This document shows positions 25,101-33,391 of a DNA stretch of 64,000 nt, piece after piece (positions within the stretch are counted from its first letter, which is position 1; each line of letters begins with the position of its first letter). The position numbers and the translations under genes were made by a program. A model generated the notes under the pieces. That model saw nothing but the letters and a program-made list of their open reading frames with translations. It searched no databases and was not told where the DNA came from. The DNA comes from Bradyrhizobium tropiciagri (GTDB lineage Bacteria; Pseudomonadota; Alphaproteobacteria; Rhizobiales; Xanthobacteraceae), in the NCBI RefSeq assembly GCF_018130505.1, contig NZ_JAFCKH010000010.1:186001-250000 (forward strand), read 5' to 3'.

Positions 25101-27552
25101 TCCGGACGCCGCGGCGATCAATGCGCTCGCGGCCGGTCACTATACCGATACGTTCACCGTCGAGACCATCGATGCGCATGGCGGCGTCGGAACGGCGACG
25201 CTGACGATCGACGTGACCGGCGCCAACGACGCTCCGATCACGACCGACGATGTCGCCTCGCTTCCCGGCAACACCGGCAGTGTCGGCGGAAATCTGCTGG
25301 CCAATGACAGCGACGCCGAACACGATACGCTCTCGATCACCGGCGTCGGCCAGGTGGCCGCGACGTCCGGTCAGTTCACGGTCGAGGGAATCTACGGCGA
25401 ACTCGTCGTCGACCCGCTGACCGGAACCTACACCTACACGCTCGGCGTGACGGCTGCGCAGGCTGCGGCGGTCGCGGCCCTGCCCGGCGGCGCCAACGGG
25501 GTGGAGCAATTCACCTATCAGGCCTTCGACGGTGCGCTCGGAGCTTACGGACACCTCACCGTCAAGGTCGTGGGCGTCAACGATGCGCCGATCTTAACCG
25601 GCAGCGACCTGGCGAGCACCTATGTGCCGGGCGAGGGCGCTGTTGCGCTGGCAGGCGGCGTCGCGGCCCAGGATGTCGACGATGTCGTCTTCGACGGCGG
25701 CTCGCTGACTGTGGCGGTGACCGGCGGCGGCCACGCCGGCGACACGCTGACGATCGTCGGCAACGACCACATCTTTGTCGACGCCGCCAACAACGTTCTG
25801 TTCGATGCCGACGGCATCGGCGGCGAGGGCGCCGTCCTGATCGGAACGATGACCGGCAGCCCCGACAGCCTGACGGTCGACCTGAACGCCAACGCCGATG
25901 CTGCGGCGGTCGCTGCCCTGGCGCAGGCGATCGAATTCGAGAACACCAGTACGGCGCCGGAAGCCGGCACGCGCACTGTGACGTTCACCCTGCACGACGG
26001 CAGCGGCGCCGACAACGACTCGAGCTCCTTCACGACGTCGGTCGATGTCAACGGCAATCACCCGGCGACGATCACCGGCGATATCACTGGCGCCGTGTAC
26101 GAGGACGACCACGTCGTCATCCCCAGCGGCCAGACCATCGCGAACGATGTCGACAGCGGCACGTTGAGCGTGCAGGACGTCGACCCCGAGCAGAGCTATT
26201 TCCAGCCGGTGGATCAGTCGGCCCTGACCGGTACATATGGCGACTTCACCTTCGACCCGGACACTGGCCACTGGACCTATGCCCTGGTCCACGATCGCGT
26301 GGACCAGTTGGCTGCGGGCCAGATCGAGCACGACACGCTCACGGTGACGACCGCCGACGGCACGACGCAGGTCATCACCATCGAGGTCAACGGCACCAAC
26401 GACGCGCCTGTCGTCAGTGCCAAGGATGTCGGTCAGCCCTTCGTCCCGGATGGCGATGCGGTGCCTCTCGTTCACAGCGTCTCGGTCAACGATATCGACA
26501 GCAGCAACTTCGACGGCGGATCGCTGTCGGCGTCGATCGTGGAGGGCAGGCACGACGGCGATCTTCTGACGGTCGCCACCGACGACTATATCTCGGTGTC
26601 CGGCACCACCGTGATGTTCGATGCCGATGGTCTCGGCTCGGGCCAGGCGGTCGCGATCGGCACGCTGAGCGACAGTGTCGACCCGGCGATCGACTTGAAC
26701 GGCAACGCCACAAGCGCCGCCGTCGCGCATCTGATCGAGGCGATCCGTTTCCAGAGTATCGACGGCAATCCGGCAGGCGGCGCGCGCACCGTGGAGTTCG
26801 CCCTCAACGATGGCGACGGCATCGATCACAACGGCCACGATACCGGCTACCTGTATACGACGGTCGGCGTCGACCATGCGCCGCTGATTGCGACCGACAA
26901 CCTGTATATCTTCGAGGAAGGCCAGACGGTCACGATCGGCGGATTGTCGGTTTCCGACGCCGATGCCGGATCCGGCGAACTCTTTGGGTTCACCGCGGCG
27001 GCTTCCGCGGGCAGCTTCGTGACGCCCTCGAGCGACTCAGGCTCGCTGGTCGACATCAACGGCACGCTGGACAGCGGCCTGACCTACGCCCCCGGCGCGA
27101 ACCCGCCGCTCAGCGACAAGATCACGCTGACCGTCAATGACGGCTTCAACGTCAAGGACACCGTCAACCTGATCTTCAATGTGGCGGGCGAGGGAGACGT
27201 CACGCTGCAGGGCACCGACGGCAAGGACGTGATCTTTGCGACCGGCTACACCGATACGCTGACGGGCGGTGCGGGCGCGGATCAGTTCGTGTTCAGGACC
27301 GGCACCGGCAACGACACCATCACCGACTTCACGCCCGGTCAGGACAAGATCGATCTGCTCGACAGCATGCCGTTCAACGCAGGCGATACCGAATCCTTCA
27401 ATGCGTGGATCAACGACAACGCCTCGGTCGAGCAGGTCGGCAACGACACGGTGATCCATCTCGATTTCGGCGACACGATCAAGCTCTCGAATGTCACTCG
27501 CAGCAGCCTGCACGTCAACGACTTCATCCTGCATCCCGGCGTGATCACCTGA
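22117..27552 (+). CDS. large type I secreted adhesin with FecR-like, VCBS/cadherin-like and RTX parts
   Basis: This 1811-residue protein has no Sec signal. A FecR-like domain spans about 113-233 (VIGHVTKLNGNA, TPVATMGIRGTAV). From about 378 to 1690 there are about ten VCBS/cadherin-like domains; three consecutive ones (about 528-655, 655-788, 788-922) share DYLAVGE.LTLTY and TITGTNDTPVITS. The C-terminus (about 1695-1811) has one RTX nonapeptide (LTGGAGADQFVF) and a T1SS tail (GNDTITDFTPGQDKIDLL). It should leave through a TolC-type channel and sit on the surface. The only possible start near the upstream TAA is GTG 22117, without a clear ribosome-binding site. The stop is 2 bases from the end of a convergent gene. 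Confidence 0.88.
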   Translation: MNFVEKFDGFLPKLDAHARGSVHVDNLSANAPPGAIVVEDGKFLFTADFKRAGPDLVLSKDDRELVLHDYFKGEKRAALASPDGAHLTGDLVNALTGYTQYAQAGGAPDSAKVIGHVTKLNGNATAIRNGVAIVLNQGDNVNKGDVVQSGSDSTLGITFIDGTVFGLGPNAKMVLNEMVYDPNGSSNSALLSLVQGTISFVAGATAKHGDMKVDTPVATMGIRGTAVLVEIDFDVQGTGGVPPAKFQVLVEPDGTTGSYILFDKTTLNPIATVDQAGTQTVVNGQGSVSFISSANLSADAQRLISDVFALKFTDNNNPNTKLTTNFTDSVVPITSTFKLASGDTVTQTILLRVLPEGSDHGNASGALADHIPGPPAVATFNESFTERAGLTHSGLLDTVVNQIKWLDVNGGDTPTGTASFTDFTYHDAANNDVTSSLTAAQIAAIKAVQAPLLVEQNPGNTNVGAATWTYSVADGAFDFLAAGETLVLTYTARVDNNFAPSNETGFKDFTITITGTNDVPVVTSAAQTAAMTEIPGVMHSAVPDTVSGTLTFTDADLTDTHTVAIIGVAAAGVTSGLADQATVLNWLSLGALTDATDGVTGSRDWTFTAADQSFDYLAAGETLTLTYTIEIDDQQGGVITLPVTITVTGTNDTPVITSPAQTAAITEAAGVTGSQLLDAASGTVTFVDLDVSDTHDVTIVGVTGSGVTSGLADEASVLSWLSLGSLIDSTGGVLGSRAWTFSAADRNFDYLAVGEKLTLTYQIQIDDHQGGVVTVPVTITITGTNDTPVITSAPQTGAITEIAGTTGSTQTDTASGAVTFADADLSDTHSLTITGVTEAGAATGLANHATVLSWLSLGALTDSTGGVTGSRGWSFSAADHNFDYLAVGETLTLTYTVQLADNHGALTAQTITITINGSNDAPTLADVNAGSLTDTAAQDSFNSLTGALHGHDVDDGETATLTYAALDATDHPVNTAVTGLYGSLTVNADGSYTYVPDAAAINALAAGHYTDTFTVETIDAHGGVGTATLTIDVTGANDAPITTDDVASLPGNTGSVGGNLLANDSDAEHDTLSITGVGQVAATSGQFTVEGIYGELVVDPLTGTYTYTLGVTAAQAAAVAALPGGANGVEQFTYQAFDGALGAYGHLTVKVVGVNDAPILTGSDLASTYVPGEGAVALAGGVAAQDVDDVVFDGGSLTVAVTGGGHAGDTLTIVGNDHIFVDAANNVLFDADGIGGEGAVLIGTMTGSPDSLTVDLNANADAAAVAALAQAIEFENTSTAPEAGTRTVTFTLHDGSGADNDSSSFTTSVDVNGNHPATITGDITGAVYEDDHVVIPSGQTIANDVDSGTLSVQDVDPEQSYFQPVDQSALTGTYGDFTFDPDTGHWTYALVHDRVDQLAAGQIEHDTLTVTTADGTTQVITIEVNGTNDAPVVSAKDVGQPFVPDGDAVPLVHSVSVNDIDSSNFDGGSLSASIVEGRHDGDLLTVATDDYISVSGTTVMFDADGLGSGQAVAIGTLSDSVDPAIDLNGNATSAAVAHLIEAIRFQSIDGNPAGGARTVEFALNDGDGIDHNGHDTGYLYTTVGVDHAPLIATDNLYIFEEGQTVTIGGLSVSDADAGSGELFGFTAAASAGSFVTPSSDSGSLVDINGTLDSGLTYAPGANPPLSDKITLTVNDGFNVKDTVNLIFNVAGEGDVTLQGTDGKDVIFATGYTDTLTGGAGADQFVFRTGTGNDTITDFTPGQDKIDLLDSMPFNAGDTESFNAWINDNASVEQVGNDTVIHLDFGDTIKLSNVTRSSLHVNDFILHPGVIT
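23700..24880 (+). repeat. three tandem VCBS-type repeats inside the adhesin gene
   Basis: Units of about 400 bases at about 23700-24080, 24081-24480 and 24481-24880 encode the same order of motifs: T-A-ITE, SGTVTFADADLSDTH, GLA..A.VLSWLSLG, SRDWTFSAAD, FDYLA.GE.LTLTY, and ITGTNDTPVI. The close DNA similarity could allow copy-number change by recombination. Confidence 0.85.
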
Positions 27553-27554
27553 TG

Positions 27555-28721
27555 TCAGGGCAGCCGCGGGATGCCGAGTTGATCGACCTCGGCGAGCACT
27601 GCGGCAAGATTCTGGTGTCCGGCGCCGAAATGGCCGTTGCGCCTGGCAAGCGGCAGCGTGTGAACGCCGTCTAGCCGGTAGTGTCTGTCGTGGACCAGGC
27701 ACTGGCTGCGGATCAGCGGCCACAGCATCAGGCCGAGCATGCGCTGGTCGTGGCCATATTTTGCGGTCGGACCGGCGTGGAAGTATCCTCGCATCAGCTC
27801 GACGATGTCGAGCCCGCAATCGGTGCGTCCCGCCCAAGTGCACCCGATCATCAGTTCGTTGTGCATGACGTGGTCGCGCACGACATGAAAGGGATAATCG
27901 CTGTCGATCCATTGCTGGACCAGATCGGCTTCCGCCGCGGAAAGCCGCGAGTCGCAGTCGCGCACGAGAAAGCGCCCGACGGCGCGATCGTTCATCACCA
28001 GGAAGCGCTGGAACAGCCCGACGCCCGGATACTCGTCCTCGATGCCGCGGACGTCGCCGCCATTGTCCCGCAGGAACGCGACACAGGCCGGCGGCACGCT
28101 GTCATCGACATAGAACCGGCAGGTCCAGCCGGGATAGACCGTGCGGCTGAGCACGAGGTTGATCATGGCGCCATAGGCATAGAACGGCGCGGCTCCCCAC
28201 AATGAGAACGAGATGACGTTCGCGCCGGCCGGTGGGCCCTGCGGCTGCTTCAACGAGAACGGAGGCGGGTTGCGGCAGGCCTCGGCATCCCGCAGGTCGA
28301 GGGCGCGCTGCCCGTAGCGGATCGCGTCGTCGATCTTGCCGAGGTAGAAGCTGGCGACCTTCAGCGTGTCCAGAACCGTGAGATCGTCGCCGTGCCGCTC
28401 CAGATAGCGCAACGCCTGCACGATCGTCTCGTCGTAGCGCTTCAGGTTGGTCAGCGTCGCAATCCGCGCCTTTTCCAGCCGCGCATTGTCAGGCTGGCGC
28501 CGGCTCAGCTCTTCGGCGAGCGTCAGTGCCGGCGCCCAATCGCGCTTCTGAAAGAATGCGTCGAACAGCAATTCCTTCGCGGTGAGGTCGTCGGGATGGA
28601 GCAGGGTGATCGCGCACAGCTGGACGATCGCATCGTCGTTCTTGCCGGCCCGCAGCAGCGCGCGAATGCCGGCATGGCGGCCCGCAGGCTGTGGGAGCGT
28701 CCCGCTCAAGTTGTCAGGCAT
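27555..28721 (-). CDS. TPR protein with a glycosyltransferase-like C-terminal domain
   Basis: The protein has 388 residues. The first 150 or so are TPR-like helical repeats (AGIRALLRAGKNDDAIVQL, TLAEELSRRQPDNARLEKA, YLGKIDDAIRYGQRALDL). The C-terminal part begins NVISFSLWG and contains YVDDSVPP and the DxD-type FLVRDCDSRLS at about 268, which suggests a nucleotide-sugar-dependent glycosyltransferase of GT-A fold. No signal peptide is seen. It ends 2 bases from the adhesin stop in convergent orientation and could modify that adhesin; this is inference. Confidence 0.65.
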   Translation of the reverse strand: MPDNLSGTLPQPAGRHAGIRALLRAGKNDDAIVQLCAITLLHPDDLTAKELLFDAFFQKRDWAPALTLAEELSRRQPDNARLEKARIATLTNLKRYDETIVQALRYLERHGDDLTVLDTLKVASFYLGKIDDAIRYGQRALDLRDAEACRNPPPFSLKQPQGPPAGANVISFSLWGAAPFYAYGAMINLVLSRTVYPGWTCRFYVDDSVPPACVAFLRDNGGDVRGIEDEYPGVGLFQRFLVMNDRAVGRFLVRDCDSRLSAAEADLVQQWIDSDYPFHVVRDHVMHNELMIGCTWAGRTDCGLDIVELMRGYFHAGPTAKYGHDQRMLGLMLWPLIRSQCLVHDRHYRLDGVHTLPLARRNGHFGAGHQNLAAVLAEVDQLGIPRLP

Positions 28722-28898
28722 CGGTACCCATGATCAGGTGTAGCCGTGATTTCATAGACGAAGCGGCGTTGGCGGTGAAGGGTGCGGACCGGCTGACGCA
28801 TGCCGGGCGCCCCGCCTTCGCCTCCGGCTGGCCCGTTGGCTGAAGCGCCCGGTGAAAAACCGGTGCCGCAATCCGGCACGGCGTGATATCCAGACGGC

Positions 28899-31127
28899 AT
28901 GAAGCGGCTGAGGGCAGTGCGAAGGTGGTTCGGGCGGCGCTTCGGCTACGCGCGGTTGTCCTGCGTCGTGCTGCTGATCGGCTTTGCCGCACTGCGCGCG
29001 CTCGATCCGCCGCCGGTCGAGGAATTGCGGATCCGCGTCTTCGACACCTTCCAGCGCATCGATCCCCGCAAGAAGACGATCCGTCCGGTCACCATCGTCG
29101 ATATCGACGAGAAGAGCCTCGCCAAGCTCGGCCAGTGGCCATGGGCGCGGACTACGATCGCCGACATCATCATCAACTTGACCAGCCTCGGCGCGGTCGC
29201 GATCGGCTTCGACATGGTGTTCTCGGAGCCGGACCGCCTCAACCCGGACAGGGTCGCGGGGCAGATGCGCTTCATCGACGAGGTCACCCGGACACGACTG
29301 CGCGAGCTGCCGACCAACGATCAGATCCTGTCCGACGCAATCCGCCGGTCGCGCGTCGTGCTCGGCGAGACCGGACTGGCGGAAGTCAGGTCGGAGCTCG
29401 ACGAAACCCTGCCGACGACCGGGTTTGCGACCCTGGGCAAGGAAGCCGAGCCGTTCCTGTACCAGTTTCCCGGCCTCCTGCGAAACGTGCCGGTGCTGGA
29501 GCGTGCCGCGGCCGGGCGCGGCCTGTTCAACATCAGGACCGAACGAGACGGCCTCATCCGGCGGGTGCCGATGCTGATGCTGGCGCAAGGCAAGCTGATG
29601 CCATCGCTCAGCCTCGAGCTCCTGCGGGTGGTTTCGACGACGCCAACGGTGCTGATCAAGACCGACGAGGCCGGGATCAAGAGCATCGCGCTACGGGGGC
29701 TGGAGATCCCGACCGATCGCAACGGACGGCTCTGGGTGCATTTCGCACGGCAGGATCCGTCGATCTATGTGTCCGCGACCGATGTGCTCGACGGCAAGGT
29801 GCCAGCCGACAAGATCTCCGGCAAGCTGGTATTGATCGGGACTTCGGCGGTCGGATTGAACGACATCAAGGCCACGCCCGCGTCATCAGTGATGCCCGGC
29901 GTGGAGATCCATGCCCAACTGCTGGAGAGCGCGCTGACCGGAGGCGTGGTGCAGCAGCCGGGCTACGGCATCGTGCTGGAGTTCCTCGGCGCCATCATCA
30001 TGGGCCTTCTGGTGATCGCGTTCGCGCCGCGCTTCGGTCCGGTGACGCTGGTGCTGGTCGGCGGTCTTTTCGCGTCGGTCCTGATCGGCACCTCCTGGTT
30101 CTTCTACATGAACTACCGGCTGCTGATCGATTTCACCTATCCGCTGCTATCGACCACGGCGATCTACCTCACGCTGATCTTCGCCAGCTTCGTGCGCGAG
30201 CAGCAGCAGCGCCGGCAGATCCGCACGCAATTCGTGCGCTACATGTCGCCGGCGCTGGTCGAGCAGCTGGCACAGGCGCCGGAGAGGCTGGTGCTCGGCG
30301 GCGAGGAGCGCGACATGACCATCATGTTCTCGGACATGCGCGGCTTCACCTCGATCTCGGAGACCTACAAGAGCGACCCGCAGGGCCTCACCGCGCTGAT
30401 GAACCGCTTCCTGACGCCGCTCTCCAACGCGATCCTCGCGCGCAAGGGCACGATCGACAAGTATATGGGCGACGCCATCATGGCGTTCTGGAACGCGCCG
30501 CTCGACGACAAGGAGCATCACATCAACGCCTGCGAGGCCGCGCTCGACATGCTGGAGCGGGTCGATACGCTCAACCGTGAGCGCGAGGAGGAAGCGCAGG
30601 AGGGTGGCCACGTCTATGTGCCGCTCAACATCGGCGTCGGCCTCAACACCGGCACCTGCGTGGTCGGCAACATGGGCTCCGACGTGCGCTTCGACTATTC
30701 GGTGTTCGGCGACAGCGTCAATCTCGCCTCGCGTCTGGAAGGGCAGTCGAAGGAATACGGCTTCCCGATCATCGTGGGATCGACGACTGCGCTCGCGGTG
30801 AAGGACAGGTTCGCGATCCTCGAGCTCGACTTCATCATGGTCAAGGGCAAGAAGGAGCCCGAGGTGATCTACGCGATCGCCGGCCGCGAGGAGGTCGCCC
30901 ATTCGGGCCGCTTCCAGCGCTTGCGCAATCTGACCATCGAGATGCTGGCCTGCTACCGCAGCCGCGACTGGGAGGGCGCACTCGCCGCGATCGAGCGCGG
31001 CCGCAGGACCGACGAGGCGCAGACGCTGCAATATCTCTACAATCTCTACGAAGCGCGCATCCGCACCTTCCAGCAGCAGCCGCCGCCGGACGACTGGAAC
31101 GGCGCCTTCGCGCTGCTGACCAAGTAA
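28899..31127 (+). CDS. CHASE2-domain adenylate cyclase
   Basis: This 742-residue membrane protein has one N-terminal membrane segment, an extracytoplasmic CHASE2 sensor (about 40-340; VTIVDIDEKSLAKLGQWPW), three membrane segments (about 345-425) and a class III cyclase domain (about 460-650). Metal aspartates are in FSDMRGFTS and YMGDAIMAFW; the adenine-contact Lys is in IDKYMGD and Asp in RFDYSVFGD; transition-state residues are in VNLASR. This points to ATP as substrate, making cAMP. It is divergent from the glycosyltransferase-like gene. The signal sensed is unknown. There is no strong ribosome-binding site before ATG 28899. Confidence 0.88.
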   Translation: MKRLRAVRRWFGRRFGYARLSCVVLLIGFAALRALDPPPVEELRIRVFDTFQRIDPRKKTIRPVTIVDIDEKSLAKLGQWPWARTTIADIIINLTSLGAVAIGFDMVFSEPDRLNPDRVAGQMRFIDEVTRTRLRELPTNDQILSDAIRRSRVVLGETGLAEVRSELDETLPTTGFATLGKEAEPFLYQFPGLLRNVPVLERAAAGRGLFNIRTERDGLIRRVPMLMLAQGKLMPSLSLELLRVVSTTPTVLIKTDEAGIKSIALRGLEIPTDRNGRLWVHFARQDPSIYVSATDVLDGKVPADKISGKLVLIGTSAVGLNDIKATPASSVMPGVEIHAQLLESALTGGVVQQPGYGIVLEFLGAIIMGLLVIAFAPRFGPVTLVLVGGLFASVLIGTSWFFYMNYRLLIDFTYPLLSTTAIYLTLIFASFVREQQQRRQIRTQFVRYMSPALVEQLAQAPERLVLGGEERDMTIMFSDMRGFTSISETYKSDPQGLTALMNRFLTPLSNAILARKGTIDKYMGDAIMAFWNAPLDDKEHHINACEAALDMLERVDTLNREREEEAQEGGHVYVPLNIGVGLNTGTCVVGNMGSDVRFDYSVFGDSVNLASRLEGQSKEYGFPIIVGSTTALAVKDRFAILELDFIMVKGKKEPEVIYAIAGREEVAHSGRFQRLRNLTIEMLACYRSRDWEGALAAIERGRRTDEAQTLQYLYNLYEARIRTFQQQPPPDDWNGAFALLTK

Positions 31128-31149
31128 GCGCCACAACTCCGCGAGGTTG

Positions 31150-31239
31150 CGTAGCCCGGATGGAGCGAAGCGCAATCCGGGGCAGGACTATCCGCGGTGA
31201 GAGCGACCCCGGATTTCGCTTCGCTTCATCCGGGCTACG
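31150..31239. repeat. palindromic repeat family C (CGTAGCCCGGATG)
   Basis: The arms CGTAGCCCGGATGGAGCGAA and the complement CTTCATCCGGGCTACG flank a GC-rich centre. This is a complete copy directly after the cyclase gene. Other complete copies are at 46188, 55956 and 57893; half copies are at 44272 and 46062. Confidence 0.9.
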
Positions 31240-31245
31240 AGAGGC

Positions 31246-31335
31246 CGTAGGGTAGGCAAAGCGGAAGCGTGCCCACCACATCTTGCTCTGCTCGTGATGG
31301 TGGGCACGTCGCTTTGCTCCTTTGCCCACCCTACG
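31246..31335. repeat. palindromic repeat family B
   Basis: The arms CGTAGGGTAGGCAAAG and TTTGCCCACCCTACG flank an inner pair around GTGCCCACCA. It lies 6 bases after the family C copy. Confidence 0.88.
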
Positions 31336-31402
31336 CTTCGCTATTTGTGGTTATGGGGCCTTTGCAGGGACGACTCTGGCTATGCTGCGCCGCTGTCCAA
31401 TC

Positions 31403-31522
31403 CGTCATCCTGAGGTGCGAGCTCTTGCGAGCCTCGAAGGAGGCCCGGCTTTCGCCACGTGGTCGCAGTGGGGCCGATTCATCCTTCGAGACGCGCGCAT
31501 GTGCGCGCTCCTCAGGATGACG
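31403..31522. repeat. palindromic repeat family E (CGTCATCCTGAGG)
   Basis: CGTCATCCTGAGGTGCGAGC (31403-31422) pairs with GCGCGCTCCTCAGGATGACG (31503-31522). The inner part has GCCTCGAAGGA against TCCTTCGAGAC. This is the only clear copy of this family in the window. Confidence 0.85.
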
Positions 31523-31576
31523 GGGGAGATGGCTTCCGCAGGGACGACGTGCGGAGAGGTCCGCGCGACGAAGAAG

Positions 31577-33184
31577 CTACTGCAGCCCGATCTGCGTCAG
31601 ATCCTGGAACCAGTGCTGCGCCTGCACGAAGGTCTTCACCTTCGGCGACAGCGCGTGCGGGTTGGTGTCGTGCACCACCCACACCAGCGCGGCATCGTCG
31701 ACGATCAGCGCGTGCGCCTGCGCCAGCAGCGCATCCTGCTTGGCGGTGTCGAAGGTCTGCTTGGCCTCGTCGATCAGCGCGTCGACCTTCGGGTTCTTGT
31801 AGCCGCCCCAGTTGACGCCGACCGGCGCAACCTGGCCGGAATGGAAGAAGCGCACGATGGCGTAGAGCGGGTCCGAAGTGACATAGGCGATGTTGTTGGC
31901 GGTGATGCCGGCGTTCATCTCGTCGGCAGCGCCCTTGCGCCAGTGGGTGTAGAGCGTCTCGAGCTCGACCACCTTGAAGTCGATGTCGATGCCGATCTCC
32001 TTGAAGCTCTGCTGCAGGAATTCGTTCATCGGCAGCGACAGCATCTGCCCGGTGCCGCCCTGGGCGATGATGAAGGTCGCTTTTAGCGGCTTGTCCCTGG
32101 AATAGCCGGCCTCCTCCACCAGCTTCCTGGCGGCCGCGACGTCGTACTTCAATTCGAAGCTCGGCTTGCCGAACCACGGGCTCGACGGATCGACCTGGCC
32201 CCTGGCGGGCTTTGCCAATCCATTCATCAGGCCGACCACCGCGTCGCGGTCGATCGCAAGGTTGAGCGCCTTGCGCAGCCGGATGTCGGTCCAGGGCGAT
32301 CCCGGCAGCACGCTTAAGTGATAATTCCAGACATGCGGCGTGACGTTGTCGACGATCTTCATGCCGGCGGCCTTGAGCTGCGGCACGGCGTCGGGCGCCG
32401 GCGTCTCGATCAGGTCGACCTGGCCGGCCAGCAGCGCGTTGGTGCGGGTCAGCGCTTCCGGCATCGGGATCAGGATCAGTTTGTCGACCTTGGCGCGCCG
32501 CTTCTGGTCCCAATAATCCGGATTCTTCGTCAGCTCGGCGAGCTCGCGCGGCACCAGTTTTGTCAGCTTGAACGGTCCGGTGCCGGAGGGCTGGCTGGCG
32601 AACCTGTCCCAGTCCTTGCCGAGCTTTTCATACTGCGCGGGGCTGGAGACCAGGAACCAGAGCATCTGGTACGGAAAGAAAGAGTCCACCGACTTGGTCG
32701 TGATCTCGACGGTGAAGTCATCGATCTTGGCGTAGCTCGCGACCGAGGGCAGCCGGGTCTTGACCTGCGCGCTCTGCCGCTTGTCGAACTGCGGTGCCTT
32801 GTCGTTGAGCACCTTGTCGAGATTCCAGATCACGGCGTCGGCGTTGAAATCGCTGCCGTCGTGGAATTTGACGCCTTTGCGCAGGCTGAAGCGCCATTTG
32901 GTCTTGTCGTTGTCGTCGACCTTCCATTCGGTCGCGAGGCCCGGCACCAGTTTGCCCGGGCGGTCGGCGACGTCCATCTCCCAGGCGACCAGCGGATCAT
33001 AGATCGTGTAGGCGGTGAACTGATAGGCCCCGGCGCCCCGATCGGGCTGACCTGTCGTCAGCGGAATGTCGGCCATCGAGATGCCGTAGCGCACGACGGA
33101 TTCCGCTCGCGCCGGCATCGCCGGCCAGCCCGCGGTCAAGGCAAGCGCCATGGCCGCCATCAGGATCGAATTGCGCGCACGCAT
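31577..33184 (-). CDS. peptide/opine-type ABC transporter binding protein (SBP_bac_5)
   Basis: This 535-residue protein has a signal peptide (MRARNSILMAAMALALTAGW..ARAES) and a family 5 binding fold: VPGLATEWKVDD, GVKFHDGSDFNADAV, PWTDIRLRKALNLAIDRDA. It is clearly paralogous to the divergent protein at 33392; both share ADIPLTTGQPD-type starts and the same block order. ATG 33184 has GGAG 9 bases upstream. A sigma-54 type promoter lies just upstream. It probably feeds the same DppBCDF complex with a related ligand. Confidence 0.88.
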   Translation of the reverse strand: MRARNSILMAAMALALTAGWPAMPARAESVVRYGISMADIPLTTGQPDRGAGAYQFTAYTIYDPLVAWEMDVADRPGKLVPGLATEWKVDDNDKTKWRFSLRKGVKFHDGSDFNADAVIWNLDKVLNDKAPQFDKRQSAQVKTRLPSVASYAKIDDFTVEITTKSVDSFFPYQMLWFLVSSPAQYEKLGKDWDRFASQPSGTGPFKLTKLVPRELAELTKNPDYWDQKRRAKVDKLILIPMPEALTRTNALLAGQVDLIETPAPDAVPQLKAAGMKIVDNVTPHVWNYHLSVLPGSPWTDIRLRKALNLAIDRDAVVGLMNGLAKPARGQVDPSSPWFGKPSFELKYDVAAARKLVEEAGYSRDKPLKATFIIAQGGTGQMLSLPMNEFLQQSFKEIGIDIDFKVVELETLYTHWRKGAADEMNAGITANNIAYVTSDPLYAIVRFFHSGQVAPVGVNWGGYKNPKVDALIDEAKQTFDTAKQDALLAQAHALIVDDAALVWVVHDTNPHALSPKVKTFVQAQHWFQDLTQIGLQ

Positions 33185-33220
33185 ACAAAGGCTCCGTTGA
33201 TGGGAAGTCGGAGCCGAAGC

Positions 33221-33237
33221 TTGCAAGCATGATGCCA
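33221..33237 (-). promoter_or_regulatory. sigma-54 type promoter of the minus-strand binding-protein gene
   Basis: On the minus strand the sequence is TGGCATCATGCTTGCAA. GG (33236-33235) and GC (33224-33223) are exactly 10 bases apart, as sigma-54 requires, and only one base of the TGGCAC-N5-TTGCA core differs. It is 37-53 bases before the start codon at 33184. Confidence 0.6.
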
Positions 33238-33250
33238 GAATAGGCATCAT
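33229..33250. promoter_or_regulatory. inverted repeat overlapping the minus-strand sigma-54 promoter
   Basis: ATGATGCC (33229-33236) and GGCATCAT (33243-33250) are perfect 8-base arms with a 6-base spacer. The dyad overlaps the -24 element of the minus-strand promoter, a good place for a repressor or an activator site. Confidence 0.5.
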
Positions 33251-33318
33251 CGCGTGGTTCGGCCGTAAGGTGGGAAGAAATGACGCGCCCCGCGGATATT
33301 CGCTGACTAACTATTCCC

Positions 33319-33336
33319 CTTGGCACACGCATTGCA
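33319..33336 (+). promoter_or_regulatory. sigma-54 type promoter of the dpp/amidase operon
   Basis: TGGCACACGCATTGCA (33321-33336) fits the consensus TGGCAC-N5-TTGCA fully, with GG (33322-33323) and GC (33334-33335) separated by 10 bases. It lies about 56 bases before the binding-protein start at 33392. Sigma-54 promoters need an enhancer-binding activator and often serve nitrogen genes. Confidence 0.72.
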
Positions 33337-33391
33337 TACGCTTGCCCAAGAAATAATCACCCAAGCAAGGGTCACAAAAGGGGTTGCTCAG

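Larger units (their letters stand above)
31128..31576. other. gene-free gap packed with three different palindromic repeats
   Basis: This 449-base region between convergent genes holds a family C, a family B and a family E repeat in a row, listed separately. No gene is supported. The last 54 bases lead into the minus-strand binding-protein stop and show nothing distinct. Confidence 0.7.

Noticed and set aside
23215-25554. A 779-codon minus-strand frame inside the adhesin gene
   Set aside because: Its composition mirrors the VCBS repeats in reverse, with no domain of its own.
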